Shown here piece by piece: positions 1-8,917 of a stretch of DNA of 64,000 bases. A program made the translations under genes and the position numbers. Each line of letters begins with the position of its first letter. Position 1 is the first letter of the stretch. A model generated the notes under the pieces. The model was not told where the DNA came from. It did not search any database and saw only the letters and a list, made by a program, of their open reading frames with translations. Origin of the DNA: Larkinella terrae (GTDB lineage Bacteria > Bacteroidota > Bacteroidia > Cytophagales > Spirosomataceae); the NCBI RefSeq assembly GCF_009668025.1, contig NZ_WJXZ01000011.1, positions 1 through 64,000 on the forward strand, written 5' to 3'.

Positions 1-59
1 CTGACAGCGGTTTGATTTGGGTTTCCTGAAAAAATCAAATCTTATTGTGCCGCTGTCAG
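1..59. repeat. Inverted repeat at the window edge
   Basis: CTGACAGCGG at 1-10 pairs exactly with CCGCTGTCAG at 50-59. Inside it TTTGATTT and AAATCAAA form a second pair, so the whole stretch can fold into one long hairpin. The core CTGACAGCG returns in part near 92. It may be the tail of an intergenic hairpin or a terminator of a gene left of the window. No T-run follows on the plus strand. Confidence 0.5.
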
Positions 60-123
60 GGTCTTCGACCGTACGACGGCCCGGCGCTGACAGGGTGAAT
101 TTCCGGCAATTTATTTAAATTTA

Positions 124-131
124 TAGCTTTG
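124..131 (+). promoter_or_regulatory. Bacteroidota -7 promoter box
   Basis: TAGCTTTG matches the Bacteroidota -7 consensus TAnnTTTG exactly. It lies 34 bases before the ATG of the first M14 gene. No clear -33 TTTG is present at the right distance. Confidence 0.5.
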
Positions 132-164
132 CTCCATCATTCGAACTTTGTTTAGTCGTTTTTC

Positions 165-1844
165 ATGAAACACCGTTTCCTTCCGGTTATTCTGGCCGGG
201 ATGTTGACCAGTTGCTTTGCCGTTGTTTTCAATGCCGTTGCGCAAACGCCACCCGCCGGGACCTACCCATCGGCGGCCCAGCTTTCAACCCGATTAAAGG
301 CAATTACGAGTCGATACGGTACGCTGACCAACCTTCAGTCGATTGGGAAATCGCCCGGGGGAAAAGACGTCTGGCTGCTGACGGTTGGTCGCGGGAAAAC
401 CGCCCAGAAACCGGCCCTTGCAATTGTGGCCGGGCTGAACGGCGCGCACCTGGCCGGAACCGAACTGGCCGTTCAACTGGCCGAAAAGCTCCTCGCGACT
501 TCGAATCAGGATAGCGTGGCGCGGTTGCTCGACAGCAAGACGTTCTATATTTTTCCCAGCGTCAATCCCGACGCGCAGGAGCAGTTTGTGGCCAAACCGC
601 GCTACGAACGCAGCGGCAACGGAACCGATACCGACGATGACCGCGACGGCCGACTCAACGAAGATCCGTTTGAAGATTTGAACAAGGACGGCTTGATCAC
701 GCAAATCCGCGTGGAAGACCCAACCGGCACATTCGTTCCCAGCAAAGAAGATCCGCGGGTACTGGTGAAAGCCGATCCGGCCAAGGCGGAAACCGGTCGT
801 TATCTGGTGATTTCGGAAGGAACCGACAACGATAAAGACGGCACTTTCAACGAAGACGGCGCGGGTGGCGTGGCGCTGGATAAAAACTTTACCTTCGATT
901 ACCCCATTTTCGTGCCGGGTTCGGGCGAAATGGCGGTTTCGGAACCGGAAAACCGGGCTTTGCTCGATTTTCTGTACAAAGCTCCGAACGTCTATGCGGT
1001 TTTTACTTTGGGTCCTCACAACAACCTCGCGGAAGCGCCGAAATTCGATCGGACGAAAACCACCAAACGCATCATTACCGGCGTCATGGAGAAAGACGCC
1101 ACCGTTGGCGATCAGGTTTCGAAGCTTTATAACAGCCAGACAGCGCTGAAAGACGCTCCACCAATGCCGCCGACCAGGGGCAATTTTGCCCAAACCGCTT
1201 ATTACCATTACGGCCGCTTCAGCTTCTCGACACCGGGCTGGTGGGTTCCCAAAGTCGCAGCCTCAGCAGATACCGCAAGAGGGAAAAGCACGCCAAAACC
1301 GTCGGATAATGACGATGTAAAGTTGTTGAAATGGGCCGATGCCAATAAAGTCAGCGACGTTTTTGTCGACTGGAAACCCATCGAGCATCCCGATTTTCCG
1401 GGCCGCAAAGCGGAAGTGGGCGGTATTGCACCCTTCGCCCGACTGAATCCACCGGTTTCGTTTCTGAACGACATTGCGGACAGACACCTGAAATTCGTAA
1501 CGGCCTTTGCCCGCCAAATGCCAGTGATCGACGTGGTGAATCTGCGAACCGAATCGTTGTCGGGCGGGCTGACGCGCGTCACGGCGCAGGTTGTCAACCG
1601 GGGTTTGCTGCCAACAGGCTCGGAAATCGGCGACCGGGTGCGGTTTGTGCCGAAGATGAAAATCGAACTCAAAACCGGTACGGGTCAAACCGTTGTCTCC
1701 GGCCGGAAGCGGATTCTGCGGAGCCCAATGGCGGCTGGCGAATCAATGGAAGTAACGTTCCTCGTCTCCGGCACCGGCCGCGCCACCCTCGAAGCCGGCA
1801 ATGCCATGACCGGGACTAAATCAATCGACATAACCCTCAAATAG
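165..1844 (+). CDS. M14-like secreted carboxypeptidase homologue, probably catalytically inactive
   Basis: This 559-residue protein has a signal peptide (cleavage near AVAQ-T, residue 27) and the M14 zinc carboxypeptidase fold, followed by a C-terminal beta domain. Asp-rich segments around residues 155-185 and 220-232 look like calcium-binding loops and are shared with the next gene. The zinc and catalytic residues appear lost. The neighbour has His110-x-x-Glu113 where this protein has Asn92-x-x-His95, and the neighbour's catalytic Glu378 (FSTEL) lines up with Pro357 (FSTPGW). The third zinc histidine position is also unclear (His285 is nearby). The two genes are 104 bases apart on one strand, so a joint role is plausible. 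Family is confident; inactivity is inferred from hand alignment. Confidence 0.85.
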   Translation: MKHRFLPVILAGMLTSCFAVVFNAVAQTPPAGTYPSAAQLSTRLKAITSRYGTLTNLQSIGKSPGGKDVWLLTVGRGKTAQKPALAIVAGLNGAHLAGTELAVQLAEKLLATSNQDSVARLLDSKTFYIFPSVNPDAQEQFVAKPRYERSGNGTDTDDDRDGRLNEDPFEDLNKDGLITQIRVEDPTGTFVPSKEDPRVLVKADPAKAETGRYLVISEGTDNDKDGTFNEDGAGGVALDKNFTFDYPIFVPGSGEMAVSEPENRALLDFLYKAPNVYAVFTLGPHNNLAEAPKFDRTKTTKRIITGVMEKDATVGDQVSKLYNSQTALKDAPPMPPTRGNFAQTAYYHYGRFSFSTPGWWVPKVAASADTARGKSTPKPSDNDDVKLLKWADANKVSDVFVDWKPIEHPDFPGRKAEVGGIAPFARLNPPVSFLNDIADRHLKFVTAFARQMPVIDVVNLRTESLSGGLTRVTAQVVNRGLLPTGSEIGDRVRFVPKMKIELKTGTGQTVVSGRKRILRSPMAAGESMEVTFLVSGTGRATLEAGNAMTGTKSIDITLK

Positions 1845-1867
1845 ACCTTCGCTCAACTCTTTTTACT

Positions 1868-1917
1868 CCGCTTAACTCCGCGAAAAAGTTTTAAAGTTGT
1901 TTCGCAGAGTTGAGCGG
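1868..1917. repeat. Word-built inverted repeat between the two M14 genes
   Basis: CCGCTTAACTCCGCGAAA (1868-1885) faces TTTCGCAGAGTTGAGCGG (1900-1917) with three mismatches. The words CTCCGC, AACTC and GCGGAGAAAA recur across about 1853-1945. The same words build the repeat at 17131-17233. It fills most of the spacer and ends a few bases before the next ATG, so it would lie in any joint transcript. Confidence 0.7.
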
Positions 1918-1948
1918 AGAAAAGGAGAGGTAAGCGGAGAAAAAAGAT

Positions 1949-3682
1949 ATGAAAAAGTTATTTTTCCTTATAGTGGTAATTATACCGCTTGCCGTTTACG
2001 CGCAGCAGAAACCGGCACAGAATGACGATCTGACCGGTTTGCGGGCCGTGGGTTCGCCCGCGAATCCGAAGGTGCCGATGCGCTGGAACCATTACAACGA
2101 CTACGCGGGCATTACGAAGTTCTGCCAGGATATGGCGAAAGCGCATCCCAACCTCGTCAAAATCGAGTCGATGGGCAAAACGTTTCAGGGCCGCGATCTG
2201 TGGGTGCTGGTCGTCAGTGATTTCAAAACCGGAAACGCCGAGCGCAAACCCGGTTTTTACATCGACGGCAACATCCACTCCAACGAGTTGCAGGGTTCGG
2301 AAATCGCCATGTACACGGCCTGGTACCTGGCCGAGAATTTCGGCACGGTCGACTTTACGACGCAACTGCTGAAAGACAAGGTGTTTTACATTGCGCCCAG
2401 CATCAACCTCGACGCGCGGGAGGATTTCATCAAAAATCCCAATAACCCCAACTCGCCCCGCTCGGGCATGATGCCGTTTGACGACGACGGCGATGGCGAA
2501 ATCGACGAGGACAAATACGACGATCTGGACGGCGACGGTAACATTGTGCTGATGCGCCGGAAAACCCCGCTGGGCCGCATGAAGCAGGACCCCAACGATC
2601 CGACGCGCATGATTCCGGCCAAGGCCGACGAGCCGGGTGAATACGAAATGCTGGGTTACGAAGGCATCGATAACGACGGCGACGGGCAGGTGAACGAAGA
2701 CCTGGCCGGGCGCTATGACCCCAACCGCGACTGGGCCTGGAACTGGCAACCCGACTACGTTCAAAATGGCGCGCTTTTTTATCCGGGAACCCTGCCCGAG
2801 ACGCAGGCCGTCAAGAAGTTTATCCTCAGCCATCCGAACATCGCCGGGGCGCAGAGTTATCACAATTACGGCGGCATGTTTCTGCGGGGGCCGGGTGCCG
2901 AGGAAGATCAGCAGTACTACAACCCGAGCGATGTGGCGGTTTATGACATCATTGGGCGAACCGGCGAGAAAATCATTCCCGGTTACAATTATTTCGTGAT
3001 TTACAAGGACTTGTATACGGTTTACGGCGGGGAAATCGATTGGCTGGCGCTGGGTCGGGGCGTGTTTACGTTCTCGACGGAGTTGATGACGCCGTATCTG
3101 CTGTTCCGGCAAAAACAGACGCAGAACGACGACTTTAACCAGTTCGGCAAGTATTTGCTGTTCGACGACGCTTATGTCGCCTGGAAACCGTTCAAGCATC
3201 CGCAGTACGGCGACATTGAAATCGGCGGGCCGAAGAAGAATTACATCCGGAACCACCCCGGTTTTATGCTCGAAGAAGACGCCCACCGCAACATGTCGTT
3301 TACCCTTTTTCACGCTTACCAGACGCCGAAGCTGGACGTTCAGTCCATCACAACAAAACCGCTGGGCAATGGGCTGACAGAAGTAACGGCCACGGTGGTT
3401 AACCAGCGTGTGATTCCCACGCGTTCGTCGCACGACATCAAATACAAGATCGAACGACCGGATTACATCACGCTGAAAGGTGCTGCCCCGCTGGCAGCCA
3501 TGGTTGTTGAAAACGCCGATCTGAACCTCACGCGGGAACAAAAATACAATCCGGCCACGGTTGAGGTTCCGAACATTCCGGGCATGGGCTACGTGCAGGT
3601 CCGCTGGATTGTGAAAGGCAGCGGGAAATACACGGTCTCGGTTGACAGCCGGAAGGGGGGCTTGGTCGAGAAGACGCTGTAA
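1949..3682 (+). CDS. Secreted M14 family zinc carboxypeptidase
   Basis: This 577-residue protein has a signal peptide (residues 1-18, ending VYAQ). The M14 zinc site is present: His110 and Glu113 in GNIHSNE, and His305 in SYHNYGG. The catalytic glutamate is probably Glu378 in FTFSTEL. Between them are Asp-rich loops (DDDGDGEID near 178, DNDGDGQVN near 241) typical of this Bacteroidota M14 subgroup and likely to bind calcium. The C-terminal 120 residues look like a beta-sandwich. It should hydrolyse peptides or amide-linked substrates in the periplasm or outside the cell. The substrate cannot be told from sequence. Confidence 0.9.
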   Translation: MKKLFFLIVVIIPLAVYAQQKPAQNDDLTGLRAVGSPANPKVPMRWNHYNDYAGITKFCQDMAKAHPNLVKIESMGKTFQGRDLWVLVVSDFKTGNAERKPGFYIDGNIHSNELQGSEIAMYTAWYLAENFGTVDFTTQLLKDKVFYIAPSINLDAREDFIKNPNNPNSPRSGMMPFDDDGDGEIDEDKYDDLDGDGNIVLMRRKTPLGRMKQDPNDPTRMIPAKADEPGEYEMLGYEGIDNDGDGQVNEDLAGRYDPNRDWAWNWQPDYVQNGALFYPGTLPETQAVKKFILSHPNIAGAQSYHNYGGMFLRGPGAEEDQQYYNPSDVAVYDIIGRTGEKIIPGYNYFVIYKDLYTVYGGEIDWLALGRGVFTFSTELMTPYLLFRQKQTQNDDFNQFGKYLLFDDAYVAWKPFKHPQYGDIEIGGPKKNYIRNHPGFMLEEDAHRNMSFTLFHAYQTPKLDVQSITTKPLGNGLTEVTATVVNQRVIPTRSSHDIKYKIERPDYITLKGAAPLAAMVVENADLNLTREQKYNPATVEVPNIPGMGYVQVRWIVKGSGKYTVSVDSRKGGLVEKTL

Positions 3683-3724
3683 GGTGGGGCCACCGGTGGG
3701 GCGTTTCAAGCGATGGCCTACGCA

Positions 3725-4780
3725 TTATTGGTGTCTCTCTTTACTTTTAAAGTCTGTGATGGTCTTTCCATCATACCGATACACGCCGTTCAAAGATCCA
3801 AACCAAATACTTCCATCGTTCGCTTCCAACATCCGGCAAAGCATTCCTTTTTTTATCGACATTATTTCGGTTACAGCGGGCTTTTCAGTGTACAAGGACT
3901 TTTGATCATACCGGGAAAGTGCCCAATCGCCATTGAGTTTCACTTCACCAGTAGTCCAGATGTTTCCTTTTTTATCTTCCATTATGGCAGAAGCACCTCT
4001 CTGCGATACCTTGGTGTAGGTACTGCCGTCATAACGCCAAAGACCTGTTTCAACGGTCAAAATCGGGCCTTTGGGGGCTATTCTTTTTCGATTTTTGATG
4101 ATCGAGCCGCCGAACCATATGATGCCTTTCCGATCTTCGATGATCGACCAGACATTGTAAAAGGTTTTACCGTCCTTGTTTCTGAAAACCGTAAATTTCT
4201 CTCCGTCATAAAAACAGGCATCGCCCCTGGTGCCAATCCATAATTTTCCGGTTTTATCTTCCATGATCGTAGTAATGTCATTCGTGGGAAGTCCGTCTTT
4301 CGTTGTAAAATTTCGGAAAGAGTTCCCATCGTAACGGGTCAGGCCACCTCCGGTAGCGAACCAGATCATACCGGTTTTATCTTCATGGATAAACCCAACG
4401 AAATTACTGGCAAGTCCTTCTTCGGTTGTAAAATGTTGAAAGGATTTACCGTTGTAATAATAAACACCGGAATTCAGGGTGCCGAACCAAAGATTTCCCT
4501 TGCGATCCTCCAGCACATCCCAGAAACTGGGCGAAGGTATATTACTGGTTAAATTGGTAAACGATTTCCCGTCATATCGATACACGGCATTGAATGAAGC
4601 AATCAAAATATCTCCGTTCCTGGCTTGCTTTACATTCCGAACCATTCTAGTAGGCACCCGGGAAGTGCTTGTGTCTTTCGTTTCGGACTTGGTCTCATCT
4701 TTGGTCAGGTCCGTTTTACCTTGACAGAAAGCGCAAAAAACAAACATCAATAAAGCACATACGTGCACGAGCTTCGTCAT
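3725..4780 (-). CDS. Secreted two-component-regulator-propeller repeat protein
   Basis: This 351-residue protein has an N-terminal signal sequence with Cys-rich end (VFCAFCQG) that may be a lipoprotein signal, followed by at least seven Reg_prop blades. Each blade carries the pattern EDKxGxxWxGT...GxxxYDGxxFxxF. Such blades usually form the periplasmic sensor of hybrid kinases, but here no membrane segment or kinase follows, so this is a free propeller. It converges on the M14 gene with 42 bases between stops. A ligand-binding role is inferred; the ligand is unknown. Confidence 0.8.
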   Translation of the reverse strand: MTKLVHVCALLMFVFCAFCQGKTDLTKDETKSETKDTSTSRVPTRMVRNVKQARNGDILIASFNAVYRYDGKSFTNLTSNIPSPSFWDVLEDRKGNLWFGTLNSGVYYYNGKSFQHFTTEEGLASNFVGFIHEDKTGMIWFATGGGLTRYDGNSFRNFTTKDGLPTNDITTIMEDKTGKLWIGTRGDACFYDGEKFTVFRNKDGKTFYNVWSIIEDRKGIIWFGGSIIKNRKRIAPKGPILTVETGLWRYDGSTYTKVSQRGASAIMEDKKGNIWTTGEVKLNGDWALSRYDQKSLYTEKPAVTEIMSIKKGMLCRMLEANDGSIWFGSLNGVYRYDGKTITDFKSKERHQ

Positions 4781-5031
4781 TTCTCTTTTTCTTATCTGGA
4801 ATTTTCACCAATCTACAAGCCGTTAGGATTAGATCTGGCTCTGAGCTTGTAAAAGAATATGAATGAAATGTAAAAGCATTTTTTACCGGCTGTACTGCAT
4901 GGTGGGATGATAAATGATCAGATATTTATTCAAAAGCCAGCAAATTCGTCGATTTTTTCTACCTTGTATGATGCCATCAACCCGTCGTTGATGTTGCTTG
5001 GTAAGCAGTTCATTCTTTTTTCCTAAACCCC

Positions 5032-5379
5032 ATGACCGAAGAGTATCAAACCCCGAAAGATCGTGCGTATACAGACTTGCTGATTAATTCTGCCCCCAAA
5101 GAAGCTTCGGCATTTCTGAACCTCAAATACACCGCCGAGCGAAAAGATGGCGTCATTCCCGTCAAATACCGGGAGTTGATGTCGGTAGCGGTCGCCCTGA
5201 CCACTCAGTGTTCCTATTGCATTGAATCACACATCAAAAATGCCGTTGAGTCCGGAGCAACCCGTGAAGAAATTGCCGAAACCGTATTCATTGCGGCCGC
5301 GCTCCGGGCGGGTGGCGCCGTCGGCAATGGGTTGATGGCGATGCGTCTTTTCGAGGACGAAACCGAAGCCAAACGCTGA
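5032..5379 (+). CDS. AhpD-like carboxymuconolactone decarboxylase family protein
   Basis: This 115-residue protein is a single CMD domain. The redox motif is Cys60-Ser-Tyr-Cys63 with His67 in TQCSYCIESH, as in the AhpD peroxidase branch. It is likely a cytoplasmic antioxidant thiol protein that forms oligomers. It stands alone; the gene before it points the other way and the next is 230 bases downstream, so no operon partner (such as ahpC) helps define the substrate. A weak promoter-like TACCTTGT lies at 4961-4968. Confidence 0.88.
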   Translation: MTEEYQTPKDRAYTDLLINSAPKEASAFLNLKYTAERKDGVIPVKYRELMSVAVALTTQCSYCIESHIKNAVESGATREEIAETVFIAAALRAGGAVGNGLMAMRLFEDETEAKR

Positions 5380-5608
5380 GCGGTTTAGTTTTATTTTTCT
5401 GCTACGCCTAATCATGTGCTGCTTTCAATTGGATTGGCACCTCCAGTTGCGGGTATGAATCAACTAAACTACCAAAGCCATTTAACCACAACTAATTATT
5501 AATCAATCAAATAGCATTTGAACCAAATTGAACAGATTTGGTCAGCATTGAATTTTCGATTACCAGAACGGGTTGCATCTTCGTCGAATCAACAGAACGA
5601 GGATGCAT

Positions 5609-6256
5609 ATGAAACGAATCATCACCGCGCTGGCAGTCGTATTCGCTTTTTTCGGCAACTTCCCGGCTGCCACGGCACAAACCGCTTACAACCTGCCGCT
5701 CCTGCTTCGGGAAAACCGGCTTATTACGACACCGGCTAACGAGATCAAAGTAATAAAGGAAGACGCACACCCGGGGGTGTCTTCCAAAGGAATTGTGTGG
5801 CTGAAAGATGTCAATTTCAAGCAGGGAACGATCGACATCGACCTGCGCGGCAAGGATGTCTTTCTGCAAAGTTTTCTGGGAATTGCCTTCCACGGGGTTG
5901 ATACGCTCGTCTACGATGTCGTTTATTTCCGCCCTTTCAATTTCAGCCACAGCGATACGCTGCGGAGAAACTGGTCGGTTCAGTACATGAGTTCGCCCGA
6001 TCACGGCTGGCCGCAACTCCGGAAAGATTCGCCGTTAACGTATGAAAGCAAGGTTCATCCAGTGCCACGGGCCGATGAGTGGTTTCATTGCAAAATCCAA
6101 ATCAGCAAAACCGCCGTCAGCGTTTTTGTTAATCATGCCCCCACTCCCTCGCTGAGCGTCCAGTTGCTCAATCAACGGTCGGAAGGCCTGATCGGTTTAT
6201 GGGCCGATGGATTAAGCGGTGATTTTTCCGACCTCCGGATAACGCCAGCACATTGA
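5609..6256 (+). CDS. Secreted protein with concanavalin-like (LamG/DUF1080-type) fold
   Basis: The 215-residue product starts MKRIITALAVV and has a signal peptide ending ATAQ. Upstream ATGs at 5573 and 5603 are in frame, but the one at 5609 gives the cleanest signal sequence. The mature part reads as one beta-sandwich: KGIVWLKDVNFKQGTIDIDL near the start and GLIGLWADGLSGDFSDLRI at the end, a pattern seen in LamG/DUF1080 lectin-like domains. Such domains often bind or cleave sugars, but no catalytic signature is evident. Function unknown. Confidence 0.78.
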   Translation: MKRIITALAVVFAFFGNFPAATAQTAYNLPLLLRENRLITTPANEIKVIKEDAHPGVSSKGIVWLKDVNFKQGTIDIDLRGKDVFLQSFLGIAFHGVDTLVYDVVYFRPFNFSHSDTLRRNWSVQYMSSPDHGWPQLRKDSPLTYESKVHPVPRADEWFHCKIQISKTAVSVFVNHAPTPSLSVQLLNQRSEGLIGLWADGLSGDFSDLRITPAH

Positions 6257-6303
6257 GCAAATCAACGCATCAACAAGGATGTAATTCTCCACTTGCCGGT
6301 TTG

Positions 6304-6813
6304 TTACCGCATGTAAACCCCTATTTTTTCCTCGTCGCTCAGCACCACCTGCACGTGCTCGGTCAGCGTGGTCGATAGTTTGTAGCCAATGTAGTCGGCG
6401 GCAATGGGGTAGCGTTTGTGGTCGCGGTCGACAATAACCGCCACTTTCAGACTGATCAGCGGAACGTTCAGAAACGGCTGCAGGGCAAACGCCAGCGTCC
6501 GGCCCGAGTTCAGCACGTCGTCGACGACCACAACCGGTTTGTCCGTAAAAACCGCTTCGTCGGCATCCAGGTGAATGGCGGGCTGCTGCCGGGTGGTTTT
6601 ATCGAGCATGATTTTCATCACCCTGACATTCAGCGGGGCAATCTGCTGCAGCACCTCCGCCAGCCGTTGGGCCAGCACGTGCCCCTCGCCCGAAACACCG
6701 GCCAGGATCACCTCCGACTGTTCGAAATTGTTCTCGTATATTTCAAACGCGATCCGGCGGATTTTTTGCTCCACCTGCACGCGCGTCAGAATCTGGGTAA
6801 CCTCGGCCGTCAT
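6304..6813 (-). CDS. PyrR-like phosphoribosyltransferase
   Basis: This 169-residue protein is a type I phosphoribosyltransferase. The PRPP loop is clear in VVVVDDVLNSGRT, and AGVSGEGHVLAQRL is the upstream phosphate-binding turn. The start at MTAEV is preferred over a 26-residue longer frame because AAGGAGTG lies just before it, one of the few good Shine-Dalgarno sequences in the window. The sequence resembles PyrR and hypoxanthine-type enzymes; base specificity cannot be set by eye. It is divergent from the membrane protein gene at 6994. Confidence 0.82.
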   Translation of the reverse strand: MTAEVTQILTRVQVEQKIRRIAFEIYENNFEQSEVILAGVSGEGHVLAQRLAEVLQQIAPLNVRVMKIMLDKTTRQQPAIHLDADEAVFTDKPVVVVDDVLNSGRTLAFALQPFLNVPLISLKVAVIVDRDHKRYPIAADYIGYKLSTTLTEHVQVVLSDEEKIGVYMR

Positions 6814-6880
6814 ACACTCCTTATTAAAAATGAAAATTAACCGAAATGGGCGAATGCACAAAATAAACGAAGCCTTTTCG

Positions 6881-6888
6881 TACTTTTG
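6881..6888 (+). promoter_or_regulatory. Bacteroidota -7 promoter box
   Basis: TACTTTTG matches TAnnTTTG exactly. It is 106 bases before the ATG at 6994, so the leader RNA would contain the inverted repeat 6899-6960. Confidence 0.5.
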
Positions 6889-6898
6889 CAACTTCGTT

Positions 6899-6960
6899 AG
6901 ACAAGAGAAGTAAGATAGGAGATAAAAGACGCTTGGTTTCTTTTCTTTGTTCTCTTGTCT
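6899..6960. repeat. Word-built inverted repeat in a 5' leader
   Basis: AGACAAGAGAA (6899-6909) pairs exactly with TTCTCTTGTCT (6950-6960). Further purine words (GATAGGAGATAAAAGAC) and their pyrimidine mirror (ATCCTCTTTTGTCTT, to 6975) extend the pattern. It lies between a promoter-like box and the ATG of the next gene, so the RNA hairpin would be in its leader. Confidence 0.65.
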
Positions 6961-6993
6961 ATCCTCTTTTGTCTTAAAAGTTTATCTATTTCA

Positions 6994-7563
6994 ATGATTA
7001 TTAAAACCAAAAAATACGCACTCGACCAGAAAACCTACATCAGTCTGGCGATGCGTAGCTGGGTCAAACACAATTGGTACTGGGGCTTCGTTCCGCTGGG
7101 GCTTATTTTTATCAATGCCATTCTGAACATTACGGGCGTTTATCCGAACTGGTGGATTTACCTCGTCATTGTGCTGCTCACCATTCTGTACGTGCTGTTC
7201 TGGGCGGTGCAGTTTACGGGTATCACGCAGATGGAACAGACCAAAGCGCTGTTTCAGAAATACGTTTACGAAATCGACAGCCGCCAGATCATGCTCAAAC
7301 TGAACGCCCGCGAAGGCGGTATTTTGAAGTGGGACCAGATCCGGAGCGTTACCAAAGACAAAACCGCCTACGTCATGGTCGTTTCCAACGATCAGGCCAT
7401 GAACGGAATGAAAGTAAACTGGCTGGCGAAAATCGTGGCCAAAGGCATGAAGGATGCCCAGTTTCTGTACCTGCCGTATTCGATTTTCACGACCGAAAAC
7501 GAACTGAAGTTCATGGACACACTCCTGAAACGGAAGGGTTTTCTGAGTGAAGCCGAAAAATAG
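6994..7563 (+). CDS. YcxB-like membrane protein
   Basis: The 189-residue product starts MIIKTKKYALDQ. Two adjoining hydrophobic segments (about residues 32-52 and 58-78, around VYPNWW) are followed by a soluble part with the YcxB-like signature ...LLKLNAREGGILKWDQIRSV..., ending in ELKFMDTLLKRKGF. That pattern (a short membrane anchor, then a small beta domain) is typical of YcxB family proteins, whose role is not established. A longer in-frame start at 6955 lies inside the leader repeat and is rejected. A strong terminator follows. Confidence 0.7.
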   Translation: MIIKTKKYALDQKTYISLAMRSWVKHNWYWGFVPLGLIFINAILNITGVYPNWWIYLVIVLLTILYVLFWAVQFTGITQMEQTKALFQKYVYEIDSRQIMLKLNAREGGILKWDQIRSVTKDKTAYVMVVSNDQAMNGMKVNWLAKIVAKGMKDAQFLYLPYSIFTTENELKFMDTLLKRKGFLSEAEK

Positions 7564-7571
7564 AAGGCCAT

Positions 7572-7630
7572 AAAAAAGCGGGTAAAAGAAGAGTTGGGTC
7601 AAAACCGGTTCTTCTTTTACCCGCTTTTTT
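7572..7630. terminator. Bidirectional rho-independent terminator
   Basis: GCGGGTAAAAGAAGA (7578-7592) and TCTTCTTTTACCCGC (7610-7624) form a perfect 15-bp stem with a 17-base loop. Six A residues precede and six T residues follow, so it can end transcription from both of the convergent genes. Confidence 0.9.
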
Positions 7631-7641
7631 GTTGGTCCGGT

Positions 7642-8028
7642 TTACTTCGCCTGATTGGTAAAATCGACCACCGTTACAATGTCGAGCCACGGGCCGACGA
7701 TCTTGCCAAATTCCTTGTGGGCCGGATGCGGCAGGTAATCATCCCGGTCTTTTTCGTTGTCGAACGTCAGGACAAAGGCGTGCGTCAATCCTTTATTGAG
7801 TTTTTCCGGGCTGTTGTTGGTTCCCCACTTAAAGCTTTTGATCTGCTTGATCTTCGACGGTAGTGCTTCAAAAGCGGTAATAATTTCCTGCACTTTCGCG
7901 GGCGTAGCTTCCGGTTTGAACTTAAACAGTACGACGTGCGTGAGATCGGATTTCGTCATTTTGTTCTGGGCGGTAGCACCCGTCAGGGCCATACCTATGA
8001 GGAAAAGAGTGGCAAAAAAGGTTTTCAT
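7642..8028 (-). CDS. Secreted Dabb (stress-responsive alpha/beta barrel) protein
   Basis: The 128-residue product starts MKTFFATLFLIG with a signal peptide ending GATAQ; an 18-residue longer frame upstream lacks signal features. The mature part has the Dabb ferredoxin-like fold: THVVLFKFKP at the first strand, then FKWGTNNSPEKLNKGLTHAFVLTF and YLPHPAHKEF. Dabb proteins form dimeric barrels; most lack an assigned reaction. A promoter-like CGAAACTA (minus strand TAGTTTCG, one mismatch) lies at 8091-8098. Confidence 0.82.
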   Translation of the reverse strand: MKTFFATLFLIGMALTGATAQNKMTKSDLTHVVLFKFKPEATPAKVQEIITAFEALPSKIKQIKSFKWGTNNSPEKLNKGLTHAFVLTFDNEKDRDDYLPHPAHKEFGKIVGPWLDIVTVVDFTNQAK

Positions 8029-8102
8029 GTAATCGGTTTTAAAGATTGAATCGGCCATTGCCGAACGATTGGAAAAAGCCAATTCCGGCGCGAAACTACT
8101 GC

Positions 8103-8906
8103 CTACTGCTTTTCAGCGTACGGAATAACCAGTTTCTCCCCCCGGGCCGCGTAATTCTTGGTTTTTCCATTGGCTTTCATCAGCGCATCGACCGTCACGC
8201 CGTATTTTTCGGCCACGACCCGCAGAATATCCCCGGCCCCGACGGTGTGATACGCCCGCGCTTTCACTTTCAGTTTCGTCACGTCGGCTTTCACCGAATT
8301 GTCTTTCAAATCCGGATTCAGGGCTTTCAACGTATTGATACTCAGATTATATTTTGTTGCAACGCTGTAAATCGTTTCGCCCGGTTTTACCGTGTGCGTA
8401 ACCGTAACGCCCCCCGCCGGCAGGTTGACCTTCGGCGTTTCTTTTTTCTCCTCTTTGGGCTTTTCTTCTTTCGGCTTTTCCTCCACCGGTTTCTCTTCCT
8501 TCGGTTTTTCGACGCGGGTCTCAGCCACCGGTTTTTCAGCGGGTTTTCCTACCGCCGGGCGTTCTTCCGAATCCAGAGCGGGCGCCGGTTTTTTACTCTC
8601 TTCTTTTCCTTCTTCGAGAGGTACGGGCGTGTTCTGCGACATGTCTACCGGCGCATTGCGGCTGGATGTGTCAATTTCGATGGGCGCAGCCAGCTCCGGT
8701 TCCAGCGGCAATTCAACCGGTTTCTGAACGGTTGTATCGAGCGCCACATTGGTCATTTCCTCCGAACCTTTTACATCATCGGCAACGTACTCATACCCAA
8801 CGTATAACAACGCCAGAATCGTCAGCACCAGCACGGCCAGCGTAATGGTTGGCAGACTTGAACCCTCCGTCGGCCGGGGGTTACGCTTCGCATTTTCGGT
8901 TTCCAT
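8103..8906 (-). CDS. Membrane-anchored LysM domain protein
   Basis: This 267-residue protein starts METENAKRN and has one membrane helix near residues 20-42. A long Pro/Glu/Lys-rich linker with repeated EKPKEEKP follows, then two C-terminal LysM motifs (TVKPGETIYSVATKYNLS and TVGAGDILRVVAEKYGVT). LysM domains bind peptidoglycan, so it likely links the inner membrane to the wall. The longer upstream frame is translated from the intergenic repeat 8918-8995 and is rejected. It follows purE on the same strand. Confidence 0.82.
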   Translation of the reverse strand: METENAKRNPRPTEGSSLPTITLAVLVLTILALLYVGYEYVADDVKGSEEMTNVALDTTVQKPVELPLEPELAAPIEIDTSSRNAPVDMSQNTPVPLEEGKEESKKPAPALDSEERPAVGKPAEKPVAETRVEKPKEEKPVEEKPKEEKPKEEKKETPKVNLPAGGVTVTHTVKPGETIYSVATKYNLSINTLKALNPDLKDNSVKADVTKLKVKARAYHTVGAGDILRVVAEKYGVTVDALMKANGKTKNYAARGEKLVIPYAEKQ

Positions 8907-8917
8907 AGTGGGGGTTG

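Noticed and set aside
1958-3709. Long open frame of 583 codons on the minus strand opposite the second M14 gene
   Set aside because: It is rich in Arg, Val, His and Gln with no domain, and the plus-strand protein has clear M14 motifs; it is an antisense shadow of GC-rich codons.
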